Shown one piece after another: positions 46,019 to 58,022 of a stretch of 64,000 nucleotides of DNA. Both the position numbers and the translations under genes were made by a program. Source of the stretch: Echiichthys vipera (taxonomy: Eukaryota; Chordata; Actinopteri; Perciformes; Trachinidae); assembly GCA_963691815.1 (NCBI GenBank), contig OY829645.1, positions 18,052,672 to 18,116,671 on the forward strand. Reading direction: 5' to 3'. Below the pieces are notes generated by a model. That model saw only the letters and a program-made list of their open reading frames with translations. It made no database searches and was not told the DNA's origin. Within the stretch, counting starts at the first letter, position 1. Every line of letters starts with the position of its first letter.

Positions 46019-47295
46019 TATGTTGCTTGTTGTTACAGTAAACAGGAAGAGATCGATTAGCTCTTCCTGATAATATCTATCTCCAATTAATTTTCTAAAT
46101 TAATCTATTTGTCTTTCAAACTTGTTTGAGTAAACATGTGTGTCACGTAGAATTTTATGCATTACTTTGAATTGTTTTAGTAGTAAACGTATTCATGGTA
46201 AATTGCGAGTGTTTTGCCTTCACCACACACATCTCATCTCTCTCTCACCCCCTCACACACAAGTGCACACTCAAACACAAACACACCCCCCTGATAGGTT
46301 ACTACACCAAATAGGCCTACCCCAGACATAATATATTTTTTTGCAAAATAACGGAAATTATATTATATTTATATATATTTATTTATAATACATTTTAACG
46401 CAAAATTATTTAAAAAAATGTATCCGATTAATCGATGGAGTAATCCGTAGAATGCTCTATTAAAAAAAAAGTTTGATAGCTGCAGCCCTAGCGGCCACCA
46501 GAGTGAGTCTTATGTAATTTTCACTCAAAATTGACTTTTTCCCTTCCGTCCATTACAGAACCTACGTGCAGACTGTTCACATTTTGAATCTACACCTAGA
46601 TATCCTACATCACCGCTCTTGTTTGAGGACGAAAAATTCCACAGAGGGGGTCACTTAAGTGACCCACCAAATTTGAGTCCAGCATCAGAGTCATCAAATA
46701 ACTTGGTTCTTAATAACTTGACTGAAAGTGCCGGTTTTGGTGTGTTTGAACTAAGGCAGTCTTTTACTGACTCTGAATCCATTTTTGGCAGTGGAGAACA
46801 ATTTTCTCTTGAGGACATTACAGAGTCAGTAAATGAGGAATCACTTTTGGGGGAAGTCCATAATGAAAATGTTCCTCATGTAAATGAAGAGCCACTTTAT
46901 ACTGGTTCACGACAAAGATTTCGAAGGGCAGTGTACTGTATGCAACACAACATGGGATTGAAACAGCTTACTAAAGAATGGTAACTTCTTCATATACTCA
47001 CCAATCCAAACGCAGATGGAACATCTTCTTCAAAGAGAAGATATTGCAGGTTGTCTTAAGTCAGGCAATGGCACATGAAAAGTATGATGATATAGGCAGT
47101 GGCAAAATGTACCATAATCTGAACAAAAGTGGAGGCCCACTTGATTGTCCTTATGGGTACTCCTTAACATTCAACTGTGATGGAATGCCTGTATTTAAAT
47201 CATCACTATGTATGGCCATTAGAAGGACTTTTAAACGAGCTTCCTTATGCTGTACAAAAAGAAAATGGTTTACTTACTGGCTTGTGGTTTGGCAG

Positions 47296-47501
47296 TGTAG
47301 GTACTTTAGGTTAATTGGATCAAAAGTGTGACTATCAAATTAAATGTTTGAAAAAGAAAAATGACAAAAAACTTTAATTTATTAAGTAGAGACTGGCTCA
47401 TCTTTGTGTAATATTAAATAAACAGACATATGGTAAACACAAACATTTATTAACAAATTAATAAATGCAACAAACAAAACACAATAAACTAACAACAACA
47501 A

Positions 47502-47536
<35 letters not shown>

Positions 47537-48112
47537 TGAATAAGACAAAGAGAGAGGGAGTGAGGGGGTGGGCTTGGACCTGTAGGTACTTTAGGTTTAA
47601 TTGGACCAATAGTGTGACTATCAAATTAAATATTTGATAAAGAAAATTAATAAAGAAAAATTACTAAAAATTAATAACTTTAATTTATTAAAAATTCACA
47701 CGGAGAAACAATTAAATGTAGGGCCTTGACTCACGTTCAGATTATGAGATTGAGTATTCTCAATAAATGTATCGTTAATCAAGTAAATATTAGTTATCAC
47801 CAATAATTATCAAAGATAATAATAAAAATTACTCTAGTTAAACCAGAGTTCCTCGGGGAACCACTGTCATGGACGGAGTGACAACTAATATTAAAGTCTC
47901 ATTTAATATATTAAACTACTAATTAAGGGTTGAACACCGATAAATGTAATAGTTTAATCAGTTGAAGGATTTAAAAGTTATTTTCTTAGTAGAGGCTGGC
48001 TCATTCATCTTTGTGTAATATTAAATAAACAGACATATGGTAAACACAAACATTTATTAACAAATTAATAAATGCAACAAACAAAACACACAATAACTAA
48101 CTAAAGCTAACA

Positions 48113-48175
<63 letters not shown>

Positions 48176-49539
48176 AGAGGAGAGGTGGGGGCTTGGACCC
48201 CTGCAGAGAAGGTGTGAACATTTAAGTTACACAAAGGCCAGCAGGCTGAAAATCTCAGTTCTTATTCAGGTTATGACAAACTTACAGTTCTATCTCGCCG
48301 TTCATACAGTCTTATAACATGTAGTAATGCCCAGTTGGTGATTAGTTACCAGTCCATGAGTACGGAAAGATAAGTTGCGTTGCTTGATGCCAGTGGCTGG
48401 TTGAAAAAAGGAAGCTGGTTGAAGAAAGGTTCTTGTCTTGGTTGTTGCTCTTAGACAAAAGAGGACTCAGATCGCTCTTTGTTCTGCTCAGTTGAGTTGG
48501 TTACCGGTTGGTTAACCTTTGCTGGTGATCCTACGCCATAGGCCAGGTTCAGGGCCGAAGGGACAGCGGGCAGCTGCCTCCGCAGGAGCGTCAAGTTGAG
48601 TGTGAGAGAAGAGTCCGAGGGAGAGATCCGGGAGAGAAAGAGAGAGTGCAGGAAGTGTCCTAGTTTTATAGACACTGGTGATGTCATCACCAGAGGTCAG
48701 GTTAGCCAATGAACAGTTTGGAGGTCCCTTGGGGGATTCACACCTGTGTGACCTGTTGTGGGGGAAGGTTGCTGAGGCTTTTGTTTCAGCAGGCTGACCT
48801 TCTTTTAATCAAACTGAAAGTTTGAGTTAATCAAGAAATGAACAATCATCTTTGGGGTGCCGGTTGCACCTACAGACCGCTGGAGAAAAGGTGTGAACAT
48901 TAAGTTACATAAAAGCCAGCAGGCTGAAGATCTCAGAAGTTATAATTCAAGTTATACCAAAGTTACAGTTCTATGCTTAGTCACAGTTGGTGATTAGTTA
49001 CCAGTCCATGAGATGGGAGATGTCTTGGTTGTTGCTCTTAGACAAAAGGTGAATCAGATCGCTCTTTGTTCTGCTCAGTTGAGTTGGTAACCGGTTGTTT
49101 AACCTGAATGATGATCCTACTCCACACAGGCCATGTTCAGGGCCTAGGGACAGCGGGCAGCTGGTCCCTGGATCCAGCAGGAGAGCGTCGGGTTGAGTGT
49201 GGAGATTCGAAGAAAGAGTCCAAGGAAGAGAGAGACAAAGGAGGAGGTGTCCTACAGTTTTATAGGCACTGATGATGTCATCACCAGAGGTCAGGTCAGC
49301 CAATGGACTAACAATTTGGGGGTCCCTTGGAGAGTTCACACCTGGGTGTGAACTGTTGGGGGAGAGTTGAATTGCAGGCCTTTGTCTGTGACCATGCCCT
49401 CAGGGACAAAGGCTGCCAGGCTTTTTGGCCTAGTCTTTCCCCTTTGTTTGATCAGTCTGGGGCCTTCTCATAATCAAACTGAAAGTTCATGTTAATCCAG
49501 AAATGAACAATCATCTTTGGGATCCCGGTTGCACCTACA
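47296..49539 (-). mobile_element. LTR insertion (2.24 kb) with internal duplications, TSD GCAG
   Basis: The block starts TGTAGGTACTTTAGG and ends GGTTGCACCTACA, with TGTAGGT/ACCTACA inverted ends. GCAG flanks both sides (47292-47295, 49540-49543), and its removal with one GCAG rejoins the transposase in frame (GGC AGT AAA). Inside, about 660 bases are repeated in tandem (48203-48872 and 48884-49539). A second region is also repeated (47296-47345 with 47580-47633, and 47389-47505 with 47991-48118). A GT microsatellite lies at 48117-48169. There is no coding capacity. I read it as one long, internally duplicated solo LTR in minus orientation. Confidence 0.75.
48117..48169. repeat. (GT)n microsatellite
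   Basis: About 26 uninterrupted GT units inside the LTR insertion; a shorter paralogous GT tract is at 47504-47532. Confidence 0.95.
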
Positions 49540-50955
49540 GCAGTAAAAAAGCCAAATGTCAATACATTCTTAAAGCCATTCACTTTAGAGTGTCAGAAGT
49601 TGTCAACCGTGGGCTTCAAGTTAAGAACAAACAGCATTTTGGAAGAATGTAGAGTTGTGGCAGCTCTTATGATGTGTGATTTAGTTGGCAGGCCCATACT
49701 GCAAAACATGACCCAGTTTAATGATCAGTATAGGTGCAGCCTCTGTCTACATCCTGGTGAAGAAGTTCAAAAGGGAAATGGTACTGTTAGGGTTTACCCA
49801 TACAACGATGTTCCAAAAAGGGAACATGCTTCAACCATAAGTAATGCAAGGGAGGCTCTGCGTGCCACAAAATCTGTGAGGGGTGTTAAAGAGCCCACAT
49901 GTCTTATAAACATTCCACACTTTGACATCATATTTGGCATGCCTCCTGACCATATGCATAACATACATCTTGGTGTGGTTTGGCAAATGGCAAGGATGTG
50001 GCTGGACAGTGAGAACCATGAGAAACCATATTATAAAGGCAATAGAGTGACTGAACTTGATCAACAACTCTTACTGATTAAGCCCCCTTGCAATGTGACT
50101 GGAGTGCCTCGATCTCTTGAGCAAAGGAGGTTTTGGAAGGCTAGTGAGTGGCAGAACTGGTTGATGTTTTATAGTATCTTTTTGCTTACAGGAATTCTGC
50201 CTCAGGTATTTTACCAACACTGGTTACTCCTTGTCACATTAATGTCCTTACTATGCAAGGGCATTATTTCAACAGAAGACTTAAAAAGATGTGAAAAACT
50301 TGTTGTAGACTTTGTCAAAAAAATGTAAACACTATGGAAAGCAAAATGTGTCATTTAATGTACATTTATGTCTTCATTTGCCTGAAGAAATGGAGACCAT
50401 TGCGGGCACATTCTGGATATACTTTTGAGTCATTTAATAGGGAAACACTAAAAATGTCTCATGGCACTCAGTGTGCTCCTCTACAGATAATGAAATAATT
50501 CAAAAACAGAAAAGTATTGCCTCTTTTGAGAAGTGATGCACTGAGAAATGCTGTGCCTGAATGCATTCTGTTGTATAATAACTTAACTGGTCAAAAAACA
50601 CTGAAGCAGTTTGAAAGAGTAGCAGATCAGGTTGTTACCCTTGTTTTGCATTATTCACGAAAACTTACTAGTGAAGAAATACTGGCTCAGAGAGTAACTT
50701 TCAGTCACCGTTGATACAGTTGTGAAAGTATTTAGTAGACTTCTAGTCAAAGGTCAACTATATTACTCACAAGAGTTCACTAAAGTAGTGAAAAGGATCA
50801 GCTTCACAGTTTTGCTACAGAATCGACACTTTATCACTGTCTACTATTACACTGTTGTAGAGCAACAGGGTAACAGAAAATGCTTTGCTCTTGGTAGAGA
50901 GTATGAAAGAGCACATAGTACATTGATTGATGTTGAAAGTATTGCGGGGTAGGAA

Positions 50956-51818
50956 ACACATATTTCATGTGACAATGTTCAAAGTAAAATGTATGCTAAT
51001 TGATCTGCCACAATATGCAAGCCTCTATGCATGTATACCTCTAAGATGCAGTGTGGAGGACTGAGAGGTTAAGGGCAAACTAGCATGTCTCCTTTTCCAC
51101 CATGTTGCCAAAATGACTAACAGGCATCCACTTTTCCAAGTCTTTAATTACATTTTTTAAATTCATGAAAGATAAATTAATTGATATTGTCCAATAAAAC
51201 ATTTGTCTTGATTGCAATTTCATAATGTATCAATATATAGCCATACATTGTCAATGCAAATATTGAAACATATATGTCCTATTGTTTCATATATATATAT
51301 ATAGAAATGTATTGTTTTATATATTCAATTATATTTTCCAGTATATTGCCATATATTATTGTTCCGTAAGGGTGAAGTTGCTAAAGCCAAACAATATGAC
51401 AAACGGTAATGTAACTGCAGCAGTAGACCGGGCAGCAGCAGCAACAGCAGCAGGTGACATTCTCTCCATGTCATCTGCAGAGTGTGGCCGCTCATGCATC
51501 TCTGTGGAAGAGAATGACTTTCTGCTCCTGATGTTAATGCTTCAAGTACATAGATAAAAAGATTGTGCACGAGTCTCAAATCTCGAGTCCCCATCTCTGC
51601 TGGACAGACAGCTAGAAATGCTCTACAGCGACACTAGCGGCTGGTGGACCTAAAAGCTCTTCCTGCAAAGCAAATGGGGAGGAAATGGGCAGCAAGCAAA
51701 GTGCCAGCGGGATTTGAATGGTACTTAATAAATCGATACTTGCAGCCAAAAAATCTATACTTTCTGTGGAAACAAAATATCGATTTATGTTGCAGAATCA
51801 ATAAAATCCTACAGCCCT
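50956..51818. repeat. hAT-like MITE relic, right end at 51818
   Basis: The right end AAATCCTACAGCCCTA resembles hAT termini (TAGGGCTG...), and the interior has ATATCGATTTATGTTGCAG and AT-rich repeats (51170-51310). No left end or 8-bp duplication was found. A CAG-rich patch at 51416-51450 explains a spurious open frame. Confidence 0.5.
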
Positions 51819-52439
51819 AATCGTAACCAGAAAAAACAGCTGCACTGGACACCAATAGCAAGCTTAAGTTTACCTATGTTATTATATGTACTTTCCTGAA
51901 CAGCAACAGTTTGTCAAATATTTTCTAAGCATATTTAGTTGCTTAAAATGAACCAAACCTTATCAGATCACACTCATATGGAGGATTTTTATCTGTCTTA
52001 AACATGTTCAATATTCTCTGTCTGAGAGTTAGAGTGACAGTTGCCTCTTCATCATTGCATTGAAGCTCAGTTGGATCTAAATTGGCTCCTCAAACTTGAA
52101 AAGAGTTGACGGCTTGTCTCAAGTGATGGAAGGAAGAGACCAAACAAGCTTTCCAGCCTTGCACCTTCATCAGTGTCAGAATTAACTTAAATGCACTTTA
52201 AAATTAGTTTGTCTAGTCCATAGACTGTATAAATAATGGACGTAGCCTCTCCGTTGAGGTCCGTTCTCTCAACTTGATCCAGTGGCAAATGAAACCATAC
52301 ACTAAACTTGGGAACAGTATTAACAATATAGACTAAAATATTCTTGAAGACCTACGGGAGTCGCCATCTTGTCAGACCAAAAAAGGGCATTGATGTGACA
52401 TTGGGGGGAGGGATACCTCCATCTGGCTTATGTTTAAAG
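51819..52439. other. Non-coding stretch with dispersed repeat fragment
   Basis: The phrase TCCATAGACTGTATAAATAA at 52219-52238 is a common fish interspersed-repeat start. Otherwise no gene or element ends are visible. Confidence 0.4.
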
Positions 52440-53347
52440 CAGAGGAGAAGTAAGGGCCAGCTCATAGTACCGTATTACCCGACTAGATGGCTGCGCTCTG
52501 AGAATGCAGGGCTACTTGTCGTTCTTAGAGTCTCCAAAAGTAGAATGGGACGCAGAGCCTTCAGCTACCAAGCTCCTTTTCTGTGGAACCAACTCCCAAG
52601 TGTTATTCGGGAGGCAGACACTGTCCCCATATTTAGGAGTGAACTTAAAACTTTCCTCTTTGATAAAGCTTACAGCTAGGGCTTACGAGCCCTTAGCTAT
52701 GTTGTTATTTTTAAGCTGATTTTGTTCTACTTAATGATGCTGCTATAGGCCTAGTCTGCTGGGGGATAATACTTTTCCAGATACTCTGAGCTTCTCTCCT
52801 CTCTGTCTGTATCATTCATGTCTCACCAATGCATGTTACTAATTCACTTCTTCACTGGAGTTGTTTGTGCTTTGTCATCTCACAGGTCTCTGCTGATCGT
52901 GGAGGTGCCTGCTGCCGTGGTCCTGCATGACGCTTCCTGCTACTTTAATAATCTATCACCTTAGCTGTACTTGTTTCTACTATTCTGCTGTATTAACCAC
53001 CATAACATATAAGTCATATTCACATTACTATAGATATGATTATAGTTACTGGAAGTGTGTCAGTCTGTTTTTGTGTCTGTCTTTGTCTTGCTCTGTCCGT
53101 CTTTTTTCTCTTTCTCTCCCCCTTTCTTCCTCCTCAAGATCGATGGCTGTCCTCCATAGAGCTGGGTCTGCCTGACGTTCCTGTCTGTTATAGGGAAGGT
53201 TTCCGTTGCCACCGTTCTCTACGGGGGAATTGTTGGGTCTATGTAAATCATTAATAAGTCATAGAGTGTGGTCTATACCTAGTCTGTAAAGTGTCCTGAG
53301 ATAACTTTTGTTATGATTTGGCACTATAAATAAAATTGAATTGAGTT
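52440..53347 (+). mobile_element. L2-type LINE copy 3, 3' end only
   Basis: The plus-strand fragment encodes the last part of ORF2, LIVPYYPTRWLRSENAGLLV and FLWNQLPSVIREADTVPIFR (52460-52679). It then has the full 3' UTR, TTGGCACTATAAATAAAATTG and an ATTGAATTGAGTTG tail at 53330-53347. It shares this 3' end with copies 1, 2 and 4. This is the best template for the family's true 3' terminus because it lacks the deletion seen in copy 1. Confidence 0.85.
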
Positions 53348-53354
53348 GAATTGA

Positions 53355-54400
53355 AACAAAACTTTCAGGGGAGGTATAGACTGGTGCCCCCACAGAACAC
53401 ACCACAAGGTGGCAATATAATCAAGGAAAAGGCGTTTTGGCCTCGAACTTCCACAACATATATTGCAAATATATAATTCTTACACCCACATGTTCTCTGA
53501 AAGGCACTTAATCTTGGGATTAAGACACCGCCACATTTCTGCCTAGTATTTTTGCATAAAATCGCAAATGATAAAAACCTATTTTTTCAAACTACTCCTA
53601 GGCTGAGAGTCTGACTACCACAAAACTTTGCAGGAATTATCCTTTAATCATCTCGATGAAACGTTATTAAAAGAATTGTAATAGTCAAAAACATGTGTCC
53701 GTCATAAAGAAACAACTGCCTGTATGTTGTACTGATAACAGGAAGTATTGTATATCTCCGCAATAATTAGTCTGATTAACATCAAACTCAAAATGCTGGT
53801 TATCTATGAAAACGTCAGGCTCTGTGCAAAATTCGAGATCAATTGGACATTAGTTGGCGCTGTTACACAAAATTGAAAAATACACAAACCATGCGAAAAA
53901 AAATATTCAAACCTACTCTTGCGACCTTTTCCTAGGACAATAGTCCAATCAGCACGAAATTTTGCACACAATTTTTATAACCCTACCATCAAAAGTTATC
54001 GAGAGACTTTTCATAATTCAAACAATATGAAAGTTATAGAGGAAATTCGTGGTACACTGTAGTAAAAACAGGAAGTGGTGCATTACATTGAAGTAGTTTC
54101 TCTGATTATCACTTAACTTGGAAAAGTTATTTCCCGTGGCACACTGAGGGACTGTGCAAAATCTGACATAAATCGGTCACAAGCTGGGCCATGCATGCAT
54201 TATGTGAACAAATCTACTAATTCGAATACCTACACTTTTTTTTTCAAACTACAACTTGTTCTGCATTCAACCTGCGACTTGCGTCGTGCCCATGGAGCTG
54301 CAGGTCCGAATTGCATCGACTCTGTGGGTCGCCAGGTCCGAGTTGCATTGGGGGCTTGGACACCGTTGATACCTGCTTGCAGGTCTAGTACTGATCGCAA
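53355..54400. repeat. AT-rich dispersed repeat family, second member
   Basis: It contains GAGAGTCTGACTACCACAAA, CAATCAGCACGAAATTTTGC, and a 3' part GGGCTTGGACACCGTTGATA with CTGCTTGCAGGTCTAGTA. The phrasing resembles 13480-15125. It is non-coding; the class is not determined. Confidence 0.5.
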
Positions 54401-55144
54401 TTGACCCAAGTAGAACCATAAAGATCTCTAACGTCAAGAAAACTGTGAGAAAACCCTCTGGTTTTAATTCAAGTGGCTCTCATGAGCTGAATTAAAGTCA
54501 TTTGCATTTGCCATTGAAATGTTGCATTAATGGGTCACACAACAGAAGTAATCATGACACAGTGCACAACACTAAAACAAATGAGGCAAAAAAGATAGAC
54601 GGAAACATTACACTGCTTTGTCTGTCTCCTTGGCTATCAGAATTAAATCAGTATGGACACAAGAGGGCTTTGCTTGAAAATTATAATTTATATTCCATTG
54701 TCAGGGTGTGTTTAAGACTTGTTTACTTACTTATTCATTTCACTCTGTATGTAGCAAACCAATTTTCTTTTGTACTTGCTGTTTTTTTTTTGTACACCAG
54801 AGGGCAGCCTGCATTGTTTGCAATTTAATCTTAAAAATATAATAACTGATTTAGATGCATTTTTACAGGATTTCTCTACAAACGATTTCCAAATTTGGGA
54901 TTGTTTCTAAGAAAATGTAATTTCATCTGTTTATATATATTCTTGGCTGTTTTGAAGCTAATGCCTCCGTTTTTAAATCGTGAAGTTTAATTTTAAAGAC
55001 CACTTCCTCCTACTTCCGCCCTGTGTTGTTTGGCCAAGCAAAAAGCCTCTTGACTACGGAATGAACAAGCTAATAGTAACACGGTAAAGGTTCAACGTTA
55101 ACTAAGGAAGATAAGGCAACAAAGCAGAAACGGCATTTGAGTAT
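54401..55144. other. Non-coding stretch
   Basis: AT-rich sequence without any recognised gene or element end; a T-run lies at 54782-54792. Confidence 0.5.
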
Positions 55145-56762
55145 ATTTTCAATACAATTCAATTTTATTTATAGTGCCAAATCATAACAAAAGTTATCTC
55201 AGGACACTTTACAGAGTAGGTATGGACCACACTCTATGACTTATTTATTATTTTTATAGACCCAACAATTCCTCCATAGATTATGGTGGCGACGAAAACC
55301 TTCCTTATAAAAGGCAGGAACATCGGACAGACCCAGCTCTATCTGTCTTGAAAAAAAACATCTTAAAAATTACAACATAGATAAGGACTCGTAAGCCCTT
55401 GCTGTCAGCTTTATCTAAGAGGAAGGTTTTGAGCTTACTCTTAAATATGGGGACAATGTCTGCCTCCCGAATAACACTTGGGAGTTGGTTCCATAGGAGA
55501 GGAGCTTGGTAGCTGAAGGCTCTGCCTCCCATTCTGCTTTTTGAGACTCTAGGAACGACAAGTAGCCCTGCATTCTCAGAGCGCAGCGATCTAGTCGGGT
55601 AATACGGTACTATGAGCTCTTTACGTTACGACGGATTTTACAGGTAGGCAGAGCAAAGAAGCTTATGAAGGAAAAATATGTTCTCTTCGTTTTGTTTTAG
55701 TTAGTACATGAGCTGCAGAATTTTTGACCAACCGGAGACTCTTAACAGACTTATTGGAGCAGCCTGATAATAAGGAGTTGCAGTAGTCCAGCCTAGAAGT
55801 AACAAATGCATGGACTAGTTTTTCTGCATCTTTCTGAGACACAATGTTCCTAATTTTCGCAATATTATGCAGGTGAAAATTTGCAGTCCTTGTCGTTAAT
55901 TTTATGTGAGAATCAAAGGACCTGATCAAAAATAACACCCAGATTCCTTACTGTGGTGCTGGAGGACAACACAACATCATCCAGAGAAACAATATCTTTA
56001 GCTATTGAGTTTCGGAGGCCTTGGCTAGTTGGCTAGTACCTCAGGATCAAGACTGGGCTTTTTAAAAAGAAGTTTAATTACAGCTACTTTAAAAGACTGT
56101 GGTACATAACCTACTGAGACATAACCTAAGACATATTAATCATATCTAATACAAGAGTGCTAACTAAAGGTAACACTTCTTTAAGTAACCTAGTTGGAAT
56201 AGAGTCTAGGAGACAAGTAGAAGGCTTTGATGCTGAAGTAGTGGAGGTTAATTTGTTAAGGTCAACTGTAGAAAAGCAGTCCAAGAATATATCAGGTTGT
56301 ACAGTTATTTCTAAGGTTCCTAGGTTGGAAAAACAATTGGTCCCAAGTGAGTTGATTTTGTCTCTAATAGTTATAATTTTGTCATTAAAGAACGTCATGA
56401 AGTCGTTACTACTGAGGGTTATAGAGCTGTGGCTCTGTAGCCTGGCTACAGTGCTGAAAAGAAATCCAGGATTGTTCTTATTCTCTTCTATTAATGATGA
56501 GTAATAGGTTGCTCTGGCATTAAGGAGGGCTTTCGTATATGTTTTTAGACTTTCTTGCCAATCTAAGCGAGATTCTTCCAATTTAGTGGAACGGCATTTA
56601 CTTTCCAATTTTCGAGATATTTGCTTTAATTCACGGGTTTGTGAGTTATACCGTGGAGCTAACTTCCTCTGTTTCATTATTTTCATTTTTAAAGGAGCAA
56701 CAGAGTCGAGTGTTGTTCGTAGTGAGCCTGCAACAATTTTAGAAAATTGAAATTTTAGCAAC
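55145..56762 (-). mobile_element. L2-type LINE copy 4 with internal RT deletion
   Basis: The minus-strand copy has the 3' UTR, the C-terminal region (55305-55532, 55663-55938) and then, directly, RT fingers/linker sequence (56040-56762). The RT palm with YADD is missing, so there is an internal deletion near 55970. The 56126-56779 stretch is open for 217 codons and begins with the linker LKMKIMKQRKLAPRYNSQTR. This copy is what reveals the LTR-like insert in copy 1, because it reads straight through that point. Confidence 0.82.
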
Positions 56763-58013
56763 CCCCCGAGGAGGCACAAGGCTTGTGTGTTTTGTACTTA
56801 TGGTGATTGTTTGATTATTTGATGATGATATGTGTCAGAAAAATATGCTATATGCTGTTTTTTCCCCACGTTTGGTGAATTAGCAGTTTATTGCGTAGTA
56901 GGTGCCTGACTGAATACTACAATCTTTAATCATCTGTCATAGATAGAGGTTCGAACAGATATGTGATTGTTTTGTTTTCTTTGTTTTTTGTGAGTTCTCA
57001 CGTTGGTTTATATGGAGCTGGAAATGCAATAAATGTTAAATCCATCAGTTGAGTCTCAGCATCTTTTGGAGGGTATATTACACTGTATCTATTTTAATCA
57101 TATCAGACACAGATCAATGATGCTTTCAACCTTACTGACAATAAAAGAGACTCACACAAACACTCACATATGTGAGTGTATCATACTCTTGAAGCAATAG
57201 AGAACAATCCAAAGGAAAATGTCTCCTTTGCTTGTGTTTACTTTGTGTAGTTTTCACGTGTGAACACATTTAATGGGAAAGAGTAGAAGAGATATTGAGA
57301 AGAAAAGAAAAACAAGGCAGCAGGGACTGCACAAGCACTTTAAATTGAAATGAAATGGACACAGAAAAGTATGTATGTGTACTGGACAAAATTGTCAACA
57401 TTTTTGGCATGTTTTTATGTATTTGCCTCTTCTTGAATAATGTAAGTTATCACAGGGATTCAGATATTGACTTTGACAATTTTTCAACTCACACAGCCTT
57501 TAATTTGTAATTTTATTATTAAGCTCTATAATGCAAAACTGCTCCTCATATCAGCCACAGTAAAAGAAAAAAAAAACAGTCATATAGTAGTTTGCATAGT
57601 CATGAATGTACATCCGACAATTAATGTGTGTTCTTTTCTGTCAGAGTAATTTCTCTGCAGAAGCTCTGGGGTGCTGTGGATGATGTCTGGTGCAACACAC
57701 AGTATTTTACAAAACAAAATGTACAAACTGGAATACAAGATGACATTTCATGAAACACAATATTATTGAATGTCAGTGACGTCACTTTCAGATCGCAACC
57801 AAATAGGAAGTGGCAGCCTTTGCTCAACCCAAGCTGTTATTATCCGTCCTAATGTGGTTATGAAATTAGGCGAATATCAGACAGGCTCTATTTTGTGCAG
57901 TAGCATGAAGACCCATAAGAGAAGCAGTATGGAAGAAGTAAACACTCACCTTACTCACAGAACCAAAGACTTCAGTTTTGCTGAATTATAAATAGCCCTA
58001 ATATTAAATTAAG
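56763..58013. other. Non-coding stretch
   Basis: No supported gene. Open frames at 57467-57991 are short, overlap each other on both strands and show no family features. Confidence 0.5.
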
Positions 58014-58022
58014 AAATATTGC

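Larger units (their letters stand above)
45252..46490. mobile_element. hAT MITE with BED-finger remnant in CMC intron
   Basis: The right end reads GATAGCTGCAGCCCTA, and the left shows GCTGAAACAATTACTCGAGT, the degraded partner of TAGGGCTGCAACGATT (compare 58546). The flanks GCGGCCTC (45244-45251) and GCGGCCAC (46491-46498) match at 7 of 8 positions, as expected for an old hAT insertion. Around 45465-45520 an AAAAAGGTGCGATGTGTCCG stretch and CATCAATGATTCAGCATCTG correspond to the BED-finger exon also found at 63160. A 250-bp Penelope fragment is inserted inside. Confidence 0.78.
44721..50952 (+). pseudogene. CMC/EnSpm (TNP2-like) transposase, interrupted
   Basis: Exon A (44721-44792) reads MVYDNSDHDFENFSGDYHDA and ends at a GTAAGT donor. 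It joins in phase to exon B at 46559 after CCATTACAG. Exon B contains the acidic N-terminus and RRAVYCMQHNMGLKQLTKEW, then, past a stop at 46982, SLTFNCDGMPVFKSS, a TNP2 catalytic-region block. After the LTR the frame resumes with LSTVGFKLRTNSI, a CxxC pair (YRCSLCLHPGE), MPPDHMHNIHLGVVWQMARM (the DHMHN motif) and IKPPCNVTGVPRSLEQRRFW (49600-50328). Two C-terminal pieces follow (50517-50714 and 50722-50952). Several stops and frameshifts break it, and a central segment is missing near 47000. Confidence 0.82.
43638..50955 (+). mobile_element. CMC/EnSpm-type DNA transposon (core), heavily invaded
   Basis: The plus-strand transposase exons with TNP2-like blocks define this element, and a divergent small gene lies at its left. 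Three later insertions sit inside it: the hAT MITE (45252-46490), the LTR (47296-49539) and, at the left, the Gypsy element. I could not find CACTA/CACAG-type terminal repeats, so the outer limits are not known; the right end lies somewhere after 50955. Intervening sequence (43640-44720, 44793-45251) looks intronic, with possible small exons such as 44227-44281 (…GACAG|GAAGGC to CTG|GTGAGT). Confidence 0.7.

Noticed and set aside
51416..51557. Poly-Ala/CAG-type coding exon
   Set aside because: Short CAG-rich low-complexity patch in a hAT relic, open on both strands, without splice signals or conserved domain.
57467..57991. Cluster of short open frames as a host gene
   Set aside because: Frames are short, overlap on both strands, are AT-driven and lack domain or splice support.
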